Of a stretch of DNA of 16,723 nt, positions 5,722-12,918 are shown piece by piece. Under the pieces are notes generated by a model. That model did no database searches, was not told the DNA's origin, and was given only the letters and a program-made list of their open reading frames with translations. A program made the position numbers and the translations under genes. This DNA comes from JBFWQM01 sp050249455 (GTDB taxonomy: Bacteria > Pseudomonadota > Alphaproteobacteria > MPNO01 > VGEU01): NCBI GenBank assembly GCA_050249455.1, contig JBFWQM010000107.1, forward strand, positions 1 to 16,723. Reading direction: 5' to 3'. The stretch's first letter is position 1. The number at the start of each line of letters is the position of its first letter.

Positions 5722-7293
5722 ATGATGGGCGAAGGTTCGACGGAACCCGCGCGACCGACGCCGAACCGCCACAAGTTCCTGATGACCGGCGAGCAGTATC
5801 TCGAGTCGCAGCGCGACGGCCGCGTCGTCTACTACAAGGGCGAGGTGATCGAGGACGTCACCACCCATCCCGCGACCGGCGGCGGCATCCGCACCATCGC
5901 GCGGCTGTACGACCACCAGCACGACCCCGCGCACCAGGACGCGATGACCTACCTGCGCTCCGACGGCGAGCGCGCGTCGATGTCGTTCATGGTGCCGCGC
6001 ACCAAGGAGGACCTGCGCCGGCGCCGGCGCGCCATCGAGCACATCAGCCGCGAGACCTTCGGCTTCTACGGCCGCGGCATCGACATGATCGCGATGGTGC
6101 ACGTCGGCATGCTCGGCGTGCTGCCGACCTTCCGCAAGCACTGCCCGGAATACGCCGAGAACCTGGTCGCCTATCGCGACTACGCGGAGGAGCGGAACCT
6201 CCACCTCGCCGAGATCGTCGCCGAGCCGCAGGGCGTGCGCGGCCGCACGGCGGGCACGCCGCCCGACACGCCGCTGCCCGACCGCGCGGTGGCGCGCATC
6301 GTGCGCGAGTCGTCGAAGGGCATCTGGATCTCGGGCGTCAAGGCGGTCGCCACCGCCGGCGCGCAGGCGCACGACATCACCATCGGCCGCGTCTACCCGA
6401 CGCCGAACCTGGAGGAATGCTTCTGGGTGGCGATTCCGGCCAACGCGCCCGGCGTGAAGCAGTTCTGCCGCGAGCTCACCGGCAATCCTGATTCTTCGCC
6501 TGACGAGCACCCGGTCACCGCGTTCGGCGAGGAGACCGACGGCCTGCTCGCGATGGACGAGGTGTTCGTGCCGCGCGAGCGCATCTTCGCGATGAAGTCC
6601 ACGGCGCTGCACGACACCAACCTGTTCAACACGCTGGCGCGGCACGAGCACTGGTACACGCTGACCCGTATGGCGGTGAAGGCGGAGATGTATGCCGGGC
6701 TCGGGCGCGTGCTGTGCGACACGCTCGACCTCGTCCCGGTGCCGGCGGTGCGCCAGCGCATCGCCGACCTCTACCAGGTGGCGCAGATCCTGCGCGGCAT
6801 GGTGATCGCCTCGGAGGAGATGGGCGAGATGCTGCCGGGCGACGTGTTCTCGCCCAACGCAAACCTGGTCACCGCCGCGCGCGCCTATGCGCTGGAGACC
6901 ATGCCGATGGTGCTGGCGACCCTGCAGGACCTGTCCGGCATGGGCCTGATGGTGCGGCTCAGCGATAAGGACCTCGACGTGCCGGTGGCGTTCGGCAAGC
7001 CGCTGTCGTGGTTCCTCGACCAGAAGGACGTCTCGGCGCGCGACAAGGACAAGGTGATGGACCTGGTGTGGGACGTGACGTGCAGCGGCACCGCGCAGCG
7101 GGTGAAGCTGTTCGAGGTCGCCAACGCCCAGAACCTGCCGTTCCTCAAGGAGCGGCTGTTCCGCGAGTACCCGGTGCAGGACATGGCGGATGCCTGCCGC
7201 AGCTTCATCGGGCTCGGCCCGGCCGGACGCCAGCGCGAGGTGGACTACAAGATCCGCTGGGACTGGTCGGCCAAGGGCCAGTCCGGCGTCTAG
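5722..7293 (+). CDS. HpaB-type flavin-dependent monooxygenase, oxygenase component
   Basis: This 523-residue member of the 4-hydroxyphenylacetate 3-monooxygenase (HpaB) family resembles E. coli HpaB along its length: FLMTGEQYLESQRDGR near the N-terminus, VTTHPA, ARLYD, SGVKAVAT and DEVFVPRERIF. These enzymes hydroxylate phenolic rings using FADH2 from a separate reductase. Substrate-site residues differ from true HpaB: the GRTPDY motif reads GRGIDM (Arg118 kept, Tyr replaced by Met122), and the active-site His before the IV-P motif is not seen. The substrate is therefore probably not 4-hydroxyphenylacetate; a hydroxypyridine is the contextual guess. AAGGGA at 5713-5718 favours the ATG at 5725 slightly over 5722. 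It lies 169 bp after nicX, in a locally AT-richer leader, and 46 bp before dctP. No reductase gene is adjacent. Confidence 0.87.
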   Translation: MMGEGSTEPARPTPNRHKFLMTGEQYLESQRDGRVVYYKGEVIEDVTTHPATGGGIRTIARLYDHQHDPAHQDAMTYLRSDGERASMSFMVPRTKEDLRRRRRAIEHISRETFGFYGRGIDMIAMVHVGMLGVLPTFRKHCPEYAENLVAYRDYAEERNLHLAEIVAEPQGVRGRTAGTPPDTPLPDRAVARIVRESSKGIWISGVKAVATAGAQAHDITIGRVYPTPNLEECFWVAIPANAPGVKQFCRELTGNPDSSPDEHPVTAFGEETDGLLAMDEVFVPRERIFAMKSTALHDTNLFNTLARHEHWYTLTRMAVKAEMYAGLGRVLCDTLDLVPVPAVRQRIADLYQVAQILRGMVIASEEMGEMLPGDVFSPNANLVTAARAYALETMPMVLATLQDLSGMGLMVRLSDKDLDVPVAFGKPLSWFLDQKDVSARDKDKVMDLVWDVTCSGTAQRVKLFEVANAQNLPFLKERLFREYPVQDMADACRSFIGLGPAGRQREVDYKIRWDWSAKGQSGV

Positions 7294-7339
7294 GACTGAC
7301 GACGCAGACACGAAACCAAGAAACGCGGGGAGAGACGCG

Positions 7340-8476
7340 ATGATGATATCCAACGCCAGGCGGGGCGCCTTCGCCGCCGCCATCGCATTGGCCGTATCCG
7401 GCCTGTACGCAACCGCCGCGGCCAATGCGCGCGAGCTCGTCTACGGCATCCTGGCGCCTATGACGCACCCGGTCGCGGCCGAAGGCGTCGGGCCGTTGTT
7501 CGAGCAGCTCAAGGCCGACACCAACGGATCGCTCGACTGGAAGATCGTGCCGAACGGCCAGATCCTGACCGGCGAGGGCACGCTGCCGGGCCTGCGCGAC
7601 CGCATCGCCGACGGCGGCTATCTGATCACGCCATATTCGCGCAGCGACCTGCCCAACACCAACTTCGTCTACGACCTGTTCCAGTTCGGCGAGGACGCCG
7701 CGGCGGTCGCCGGCGCGACGACCGAGACGATCCTGCTCAACTGCCCGCAGTGCATCGAGGAGTTCAAGCGCAACAAGACGGTATGGCTCATCGGCACCGG
7801 CCTCAGCCCCAGCCGCCTGCTGTGCGCCCGACCCGTCGAGAGCCTGGCCGACGTCAAGGGCCGCAAGATCAAGGGCACGGGCGGCGTCGAGGCGCGCTGG
7901 ATCACCGCGATGGGCGGCGTCCACCTCAACATGACAATGCCCGACGCCGTGGTGGCGATCGAGCGCAAGACGATCGACTGCATGATCGGGCCGATTGCCT
8001 TCATAAAGGCCTATGGCCTCTACGACACCGTCAAGTACGTGCCGGACGCGATCATGGGCGTGTTCCGCACGATGGGCGTCCTGGTGATGAACCGCGACAC
8101 CTGGAACGGCTTCTCCGCGGCGGAGAAGGCGGCGGTGCTCAAGCGCGCGCCCATGGCCACCATGCGCCCGACCCTCAAGGGCTACGTCGATTTCGACGAG
8201 GTGGTGCGCAAGGAAGGCGAGGCCAAGGGGATCAAGTTCGGCGGCGCGCGCGACATCGACGCCCTGCGCCGCCAGCACGTCGAGAAGGATCGTCTGGTGA
8301 TGATCGACGACGCCAAGAAGCGCGGCGTCAAGGACCCGGAAGGCCTGATGGCCGCCCACCTGCGCGACCTCGCCAAGTGGGAGAAGATCGTCGCCGCCAC
8401 CGGGCACGACATGGAGAAGCTGTCCAAGGCGCTGTGGGACGAGGTCTACTCGAAGGTCGACCCGGGTAAGATCTGA
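7340..8476 (+). CDS. dctP: TRAP transporter substrate-binding protein, DctP family
   Basis: This 378-residue periplasmic solute receptor has an N-terminal signal peptide (MMISNARRGAFAAAIALAVS and on to ANA), with predicted cleavage after about Ala30. The DctP-family layout is clear: VPNGQILTGEG, then the GRKIKGTGGVEARW region (176-189), a MTMPDAVVAIERKTIDCMIG helix, and FRTMGVLVMNRDTW. TRAP receptors usually bind organic anions. The Arg that commonly contacts the substrate carboxylate, in the K-x-R-x motif, appears here as Lys178. The start follows a GGGGAGAGA ribosome binding site; a second ATG at 7343 is equally close. The dctQ and dctM genes lie downstream but are separated from it by a 100-bp hairpin element. 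Context suggests import of a pyridine compound or related acid; the substrate is not shown. Confidence 0.9.
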   Translation: MMISNARRGAFAAAIALAVSGLYATAAANARELVYGILAPMTHPVAAEGVGPLFEQLKADTNGSLDWKIVPNGQILTGEGTLPGLRDRIADGGYLITPYSRSDLPNTNFVYDLFQFGEDAAAVAGATTETILLNCPQCIEEFKRNKTVWLIGTGLSPSRLLCARPVESLADVKGRKIKGTGGVEARWITAMGGVHLNMTMPDAVVAIERKTIDCMIGPIAFIKAYGLYDTVKYVPDAIMGVFRTMGVLVMNRDTWNGFSAAEKAAVLKRAPMATMRPTLKGYVDFDEVVRKEGEAKGIKFGGARDIDALRRQHVEKDRLVMIDDAKKRGVKDPEGLMAAHLRDLAKWEKIVAATGHDMEKLSKALWDEVYSKVDPGKI

Positions 8477-8518
8477 ACCGGCGGCTGGAGGGTTTTGACG
8501 GTGGACAGGCCGGCGTCC

Positions 8519-8619
8519 GCCCACCTCACCCAACCCTCTCCTCCCAAACTGGGAGGAGGGGGCTTTCCTGTTCTCCCTCTCCTCCCTCTGAGGGAGGAGA
8601 GGGTCGGGGTGAGGCGGGC
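8519..8619. repeat. Composite palindromic interspersed element, copy B (inverted relative to copy A)
   Basis: The ends are gcccacctcaccc (8519-8531) and gggtgaggcgggc (8607-8619), giving a 13-bp terminal inverted repeat with one mismatch. It contains a near-perfect hairpin (8534-8545 with 8551-8562, one mismatch) and a perfect 13-bp hairpin (ccctctcctccct at 8575-8587 with 8591-8603). Its reverse complement aligns with copy A at 3018-3117. It fills most of the 187 bp between dctP and dctQ, where strong hairpins could stabilise the dctP message or attenuate transcription into dctQM. Confidence 0.88.
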
Positions 8620-8663
8620 GACCTCGCACGCGCCATGAACCGCCGCACGGCCAGGGACCGACC

Positions 8664-9167
8664 ATGCGCCTGATCGCGGCGCTGAACCGCCGCCTCGCCG
8701 ACCTGCTGTGCTGGATCGGCGGGGCGGCGCTCGTCTGGATGATGCTCCAGGTGACGGCCGACGCGCTGCTGCGCTACACGTTCAACGCGCCGATCGACGC
8801 CACGGTGGAAATGATCTCGGCCTACGCGATGGTGGCGGTCGCGTTCCTGCCGCTGGCCTATGTCACGCGGGCGGACGCGCATATCACGGTGACCTTGTTC
8901 ACCAACCGCCTGTCGCCGCGCGCCTCGCGGTGGCTGGACCAGACCGTCCGGGCGGTGGTGTTCGTCGTCCTCGCGCTGCTGGTCGTCTACACGGTCGACG
9001 AGGCGCTGTTCCGCACCGACCAGGGCGAGATCCGCGACGCCGGCAACGTGCTGCTGCCGGTGTGGCCGAGCCGCTGGTTCATCCCGATCGGCGCCGCGGC
9101 GATGGCGCTGCACGTCGCCCTGTCGGCGTTCGTGGCCGGGCGCGAGCGCACGGAGCCGCGGCCGTGA
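8664..9167 (+). CDS. dctQ: TRAP transporter small membrane subunit, DctQ family
   Basis: This 167-residue protein has four hydrophobic helices (roughly residues 15-35, 50-68, 92-112 and 132-155). It carries family marks DALLRYTFNAPI after the first helix and WPSRWFIPIG before the last. DctQ pairs with DctM in the inner membrane and is needed for sodium-driven uptake through TRAP systems. The ATG follows AGGGA by 6 bp. Its stop codon overlaps the GTG start of dctM by 4 bp (GTGA), so the two are translationally coupled. The 187 bp gap from dctP is taken up largely by a hairpin repeat. Confidence 0.9.
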   Translation: MRLIAALNRRLADLLCWIGGAALVWMMLQVTADALLRYTFNAPIDATVEMISAYAMVAVAFLPLAYVTRADAHITVTLFTNRLSPRASRWLDQTVRAVVFVVLALLVVYTVDEALFRTDQGEIRDAGNVLLPVWPSRWFIPIGAAAMALHVALSAFVAGRERTEPRP

Positions 9168-10471
9168 CGCCGCTGGCGATCGGGCTGATCGGCCTCGCCG
9201 CGGTCCTGGTCCTGATCGCATTGCGGATCCCCATCGCCGTGGTGCTGATCATGGTGTCGGTCGCCGGCATCGCGGCGCTGCGCGGCATCGACGTCGGCCT
9301 CGGCCAGCTCAAGACGATCCCCTACGAGTTCACCGCCAACTGGAGCCTCAGCGCGGTGCCGATGTTCCTGCTGATGGGCGCGGTGGCGCACCATTCGGGC
9401 ATCAGCGCGCAGCTGTTCCACGCCGCCCGGCTGTGGCTGGCGCGGCTGCCCGGCGGGCTCGCCGTGGCGGCCAACCTCGCCTGCGCCGGCTTCTCCGCGG
9501 CGTCGGGGTCGAGCCTCGCGACGGCGGCGGCGATGGGCCGGCTCGCGATCCCGGAGATGCTGCGCTACGGCTACCATCCCGGGCTCGCCACGGGCGTCGT
9601 CGCCTCCGCCGGCACCTTGGGATCGATGATCCCGCCCAGCATCCTGCTCGTGCTCTATGGCATCTTCGCCGAGCAGTCGATCACCGCGCTGCTGATCGCC
9701 GGCATCCTGCCCGGCCTGCTGACCGCTGCGGTCTACACCGGCATGATCATCTTGCGCTGCGGCCTGCGCCCCGAGCTCGCGCCGCGCATCGCGGAGACGG
9801 TGTCGGCGCGCGACCGCTGGCGGTCGCTCGCGCATGTGTGGCCGCTGCTGGTGCTGATCCTCGCCATCATCGGCGGGCTCTACACCGGGGCGTTCACGCC
9901 GACGGAAGCGGGCGCGGTCGGCGCCTTCGCCGCGTTCCTGATCGCGCTCGCGCTCGGACGCCTCAACCGCACGGTGATCCGCGACAGCATCCGCGAGGCG
10001 CTGATCGGCACCGCCTCGCTGTTCTTCGTCGCCGTCGGCGCCGTGCTGTTCGCGCGCTTCGTGACGCTGACCGGCCTGCCGCGCTTCCTCGACGCGTCGA
10101 TGAAGGGTTTTGCGACCGACCCGATCCTGCTGATCGTCGCGACGACGGTGATCTACGTGATCCTGGGGATGTTCCTCGACGGCATCGGGCTGATGCTGAT
10201 CACCCTGCCGCTGTTCCTGCCGCTCTACCGGTCCTACGGCTTCGACCTGGTGTGGTTCGGCATCCTGGTGGTCAAGTTCCTCGAGATCGGCATGCTGACG
10301 CCGCCGGTCGGGCTCAACGTCTATGCGATCAAGACGGTGGTCGGCGACCGCATCCCGCTGGAGACCATCTTCCGCGGCGTCGGCTGGTTCCTGGTCTGCG
10401 ACCTCATCGTGGTGGTCGCGCTGGTCGCGTTCCCGCAGATCGCGCTATACCTGCCCGGGTTGATGCACTGA
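9164..10471 (+). CDS. dctM: TRAP transporter large permease subunit, DctM family
   Basis: This 435-residue polytopic membrane protein is close to the usual length for DctM (about 430). It contains the typical repeats of the ion-transporter fold: FLLMGAVAHHSGIS, FSAASGSSLATAAAMG, GTLGSMIPPSILLVLYGI, FTPTEAGAVGAF, and a second half with MFLDGIGLMLITLPLFLP and MLTPPVGLNVYAIK. It forms the substrate translocation path together with DctQ. Translation starts at GTG 9164, which overlaps the dctQ stop. The following nicD gene starts 26 bp after its stop with its own ribosome binding site, so the transporter and the ring-cleavage pathway appear to be co-transcribed. Confidence 0.93.
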   Translation: MTPLAIGLIGLAAVLVLIALRIPIAVVLIMVSVAGIAALRGIDVGLGQLKTIPYEFTANWSLSAVPMFLLMGAVAHHSGISAQLFHAARLWLARLPGGLAVAANLACAGFSAASGSSLATAAAMGRLAIPEMLRYGYHPGLATGVVASAGTLGSMIPPSILLVLYGIFAEQSITALLIAGILPGLLTAAVYTGMIILRCGLRPELAPRIAETVSARDRWRSLAHVWPLLVLILAIIGGLYTGAFTPTEAGAVGAFAAFLIALALGRLNRTVIRDSIREALIGTASLFFVAVGAVLFARFVTLTGLPRFLDASMKGFATDPILLIVATTVIYVILGMFLDGIGLMLITLPLFLPLYRSYGFDLVWFGILVVKFLEIGMLTPPVGLNVYAIKTVVGDRIPLETIFRGVGWFLVCDLIVVVALVAFPQIALYLPGLMH

Positions 10472-10497
10472 CCGCGGCGGCAAGGGGGAAGGCCCTC

Positions 10498-11283
10498 ATG
10501 AGCAGCAAGCAGACGCGCTTCTACGTGGTGACCGGCGGCGTTCGCCTGCACTACCTGGAGTTTCCCGGCGACGGGCCGCCGCTGGTGCTTCTGCCCGGCA
10601 TCACCAGCCCGGCCGCCAACTGGGGCTTCGTCGGGGCCGAGCTGGCCAAGACCAACCACGTCTACGTGCTCGACAATCGCGGCCGCGGCCTGTCCGACCA
10701 GCGGCCCGGCCTGCGCTACCGGCTGGAGGACTACGCCGCCGACACCGCCGGGCTGATCGGCGAGCTGGGGCTGAAGAGGCCGGTGATCGTCGGCCATTCG
10801 ATGGGCGGACGCATCGCGGTCAAGTTCGCGGCCGACTATCCGGAGTTGCTGTCGAAGGTCGTGATGGTCGACCCGCCGGTCAGCGGTCCCGGCCGCCGGC
10901 CCTATCCGCCGCCGCTGCAGCCTTATATCGACGGCCTGCTGGCGGCGAGCCGAGGCGAGCCGATCGAGCGCCGGCCCGGCTACTCCGACGAGCAGCACGC
11001 GCTGCGCTGCGAGTGGCTGCCGACCTGCTCGCTCGAAGCCGTCGTGCAGTCCTACCGCAACTTCCAGCTCGAGGACATCCACGCCGAGATGCCGCGGATC
11101 CGCTGCCCGGCGCTGCTGGTCTATGCCGAGCTCGGCGGCACGATCGGCGAAAAGGATGCCGACGAGGTGGTGAGCCTGATCAAGGACTGCCGCAAGGTGC
11201 GCGTCGAACGCGTCGGCCACATGATCCCGTTCGACGACCTGGCCGGCTTCATGAACGCCGTGCGTGACTTCGTGAAGGCCTGA
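10498..11283 (+). CDS. nicD: N-formylmaleamate deformylase (NicD-like alpha/beta hydrolase)
   Basis: This 261-residue alpha/beta hydrolase shares distinctive blocks with P. putida NicD: LLPGITSPAANWGFV, VLDNRGRGLS, GHSMGGR, VMVDPPVSGPGRRPYP and GHMIPFDDL. The catalytic triad is readable as Ser101 (in GHSMG), Asp125 (in VDPPVSG) and His241 (in VGHMIP). Ser101 and Asp125 carry the same numbers I recall for P. putida, where the His is 245. NicD hydrolyses N-formylmaleamate, the product of NicX, to formate and maleamate in the cytosol. AAGGGGGAAGG lies just upstream of the ATG. Placement 26 bp after dctM and in the same run as nicX supports a shared pathway. This is the most specific functional call in the window; a close relative acting on a substituted analogue remains possible. 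Confidence 0.9.
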   Translation: MSSKQTRFYVVTGGVRLHYLEFPGDGPPLVLLPGITSPAANWGFVGAELAKTNHVYVLDNRGRGLSDQRPGLRYRLEDYAADTAGLIGELGLKRPVIVGHSMGGRIAVKFAADYPELLSKVVMVDPPVSGPGRRPYPPPLQPYIDGLLAASRGEPIERRPGYSDEQHALRCEWLPTCSLEAVVQSYRNFQLEDIHAEMPRIRCPALLVYAELGGTIGEKDADEVVSLIKDCRKVRVERVGHMIPFDDLAGFMNAVRDFVKA

Positions 11284-11286
11284 GCC

Positions 11287-12330
11287 GTGAACGCCGCGGC
11301 GCCGGGCGGCCGGTTTCTCAGGAACCAGTGGTACGTCGCCGCGACGGCGGCGGAGGTCGGCGCGGCGCCGCTCGCGCGCCGCATCTGCGACGAGCCGCTG
11401 GTGCTGTTCCGCCGCGGCGACGGGACGGTCGCGGCGCTGGAGGACCGCTGCCCGCACCGCAAGGCCCCGCTGTCGCGCGGCGAGGTCGTCGACGGCACGC
11501 TGCAGTGCGGCTATCACGGCATGCGCTTCGCGGGCGACGGGACCTGTGCGCGGATTCCGGGGGAAGACCGCATCCCCGCCGGCTTCCGTGTTCGCGCCTA
11601 CCCGGCGGTGGAACGGCACGACCTGGTGTTCCTGTGGTTCGGGGCGCCCGGCACGGAGGATCCGGCGCTGATCCCCGATTTCAGCCTCAACACCGCGCCG
11701 GGCTGGGCGGCGGTGCATGGCTACACCTACGCCAGGGGCCACTACCAGCTCTTCCTCGACAACGTGCTCGACCTGACGCACGTGGTCTTCGTCCACAAGA
11801 CCACGCTGGCCGGCGGCGGCGTGACCGACAGCCCGCTGGCGGTCACGGTGGACGACGACCGCGTCCACGCCGAGCGCGTCATGCGCAACGTCGCGACGGC
11901 GCCGATCTTCGCCGCGGCGAAGGGGCTGACCGACCGGATCGACCGCTGGCAGATCATGGATTTCCAGCCGCCGATCTATATGGTCGCGACGCTCGGCGCC
12001 GAGTTGCCGGGCGCGTGCGAGACCTTGGCGCAGCCGAGCCACATCATCTTCAACAGCTTCACGCCCGAGACCGCGCGCAGCACGCACTACTTCTGGTCGG
12101 TCGTGCGCTCGTGGAAGACCGACGACGCGCAGGTGTCGAAGATGTTCTCGGACCTGATCACGTTCGCCTTCGACGAGGACGCGCGCATCATCGAGGCGCA
12201 GCAGGACCGCATCGAGACCGATCGGTCCGGCGTGCCGCTGGCGAGCTTCGGGATCGACCGCGCCGGCGCCGCGGCGCGCCGCATCATCGAGCGCAAGCTG
12301 GACGAGGAAACCCGCTCGAACCGAGCCTGA
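11287..12330 (+). CDS. Rieske non-heme iron oxygenase, VanA-like oxygenase component
   Basis: This 347-residue protein opens with FLRNQWYVAA, typical of vanillate O-demethylase (VanA)-type oxygenases. The Rieske [2Fe-2S] site is Cys55-x-His57 and Cys74-x-x-His77 (CPHRKAPLSRG; CGYHGMRF). The mononuclear iron motif DNVLDLTHVVFVH supplies Asp162, His165 and His170; the last carboxylate is probably in DEDARIIEAQQ (Asp298 or Asp296). Such enzymes demethylate or hydroxylate aromatic or heterocyclic compounds using electrons from a VanB-like reductase, which is not in the window. The start is GTG at 11287, only 3 bp after the nicD stop, with a weak ribosome binding site, so translation is probably coupled to nicD. 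The substrate is unknown. A methoxy-, N-methyl- or unsubstituted pyridine upstream of 2,5-dihydroxypyridine would fit the context. Confidence 0.9.
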   Translation: MNAAAPGGRFLRNQWYVAATAAEVGAAPLARRICDEPLVLFRRGDGTVAALEDRCPHRKAPLSRGEVVDGTLQCGYHGMRFAGDGTCARIPGEDRIPAGFRVRAYPAVERHDLVFLWFGAPGTEDPALIPDFSLNTAPGWAAVHGYTYARGHYQLFLDNVLDLTHVVFVHKTTLAGGGVTDSPLAVTVDDDRVHAERVMRNVATAPIFAAAKGLTDRIDRWQIMDFQPPIYMVATLGAELPGACETLAQPSHIIFNSFTPETARSTHYFWSVVRSWKTDDAQVSKMFSDLITFAFDEDARIIEAQQDRIETDRSGVPLASFGIDRAGAAARRIIERKLDEETRSNRA

Positions 12331-12344
12331 CGGCCGGCGCGCGG

Positions 12345-12854
12345 CTACGCCTTCGGCGCGCCGGGCTGTTCGGCCGCCGCGGCGTGCGTTCCCAGCGCGG
12401 CGAGCTCCGCCATGACGTCCGGCCCCCAGACGATCTTCGCCCCTCCGTGGCCGGCGTTGACGGTCATGATCCAGCCCACGTCGTCGCCGATGTTCATCGC
12501 CCCGTGCATCGCATCGGGCGGCACCGAGATGATGTCGAACGGCTTCAGGATCGTCTCGTCCTCGCCGTTCGGGCCCATGGTGATGCGCCACGTGCCGGCC
12601 ATCACGATGAACACCTCCGGCGTCGCATGGCCGTGGGTGCCCAGCCCCTTGCCGGGGTCGCAGCGCAGGTAGGTGATGTTGAACGCCTTGACGTCGTCGA
12701 GGCCGGAGCCGGGCTTGGCACTCTCGTTCGGCCGCCCGACCACGCCGTAGCGCTTGCGGTCGTATTTTGCGACCGCCATGTCGGCGGGCTGCCACGGCGA
12801 TTCGTGGCCGGCCAGCTCGGCGAAGCGCAGGATGTTCCGCTCGATGTCTGCCAT
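12345..12854 (-). CDS. Cupin-domain protein
   Basis: This 169-residue protein has a single conserved cupin barrel at about residues 55-135. The metal-binding pattern is complete: His74 and His76 in THGHATPE, Glu80, and His117 in PPDAMHGAMN. Single-domain cupins of this kind include dioxygenases, isomerases and small-molecule binding proteins, so the reaction cannot be named. It converges on the Rieske gene with only 14 bp between the stops. It is divergent from ndh across 64 bp, and its start follows AGGAAAAAGG. It may belong to the catabolic locus or simply border it. Confidence 0.85.
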   Translation of the reverse strand: MADIERNILRFAELAGHESPWQPADMAVAKYDRKRYGVVGRPNESAKPGSGLDDVKAFNITYLRCDPGKGLGTHGHATPEVFIVMAGTWRITMGPNGEDETILKPFDIISVPPDAMHGAMNIGDDVGWIMTVNAGHGGAKIVWGPDVMAELAALGTHAAAAEQPGAPKA

Positions 12855-12918
12855 GCCTTTTTCCTCTGCCTCGGTCGCCGGTGCCGAACTATATCAGATG
12901 CGATGGCAGGTGGAGATC
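12855..12918. promoter_or_regulatory. Divergent cupin / ndh intergenic region
   Basis: These 64 bp must hold the start signals of both genes. An AT-rich island GAACTATATCAG at 12886-12897 reads TATATC on the plus strand and TATAGT on the minus strand, so it could contribute -10 elements in either direction. No convincing -35 hexamers were found. Both genes have good ribosome binding sites inside the interval. Confidence 0.35.

Noticed and set aside
10321..12795. Long minus-strand open frame (824 codons) opposite nicD and the Rieske gene
   Set aside because: It is a shadow of real plus-strand genes in GC-rich DNA, with low-complexity Arg/Ala/Asp composition and no motifs.
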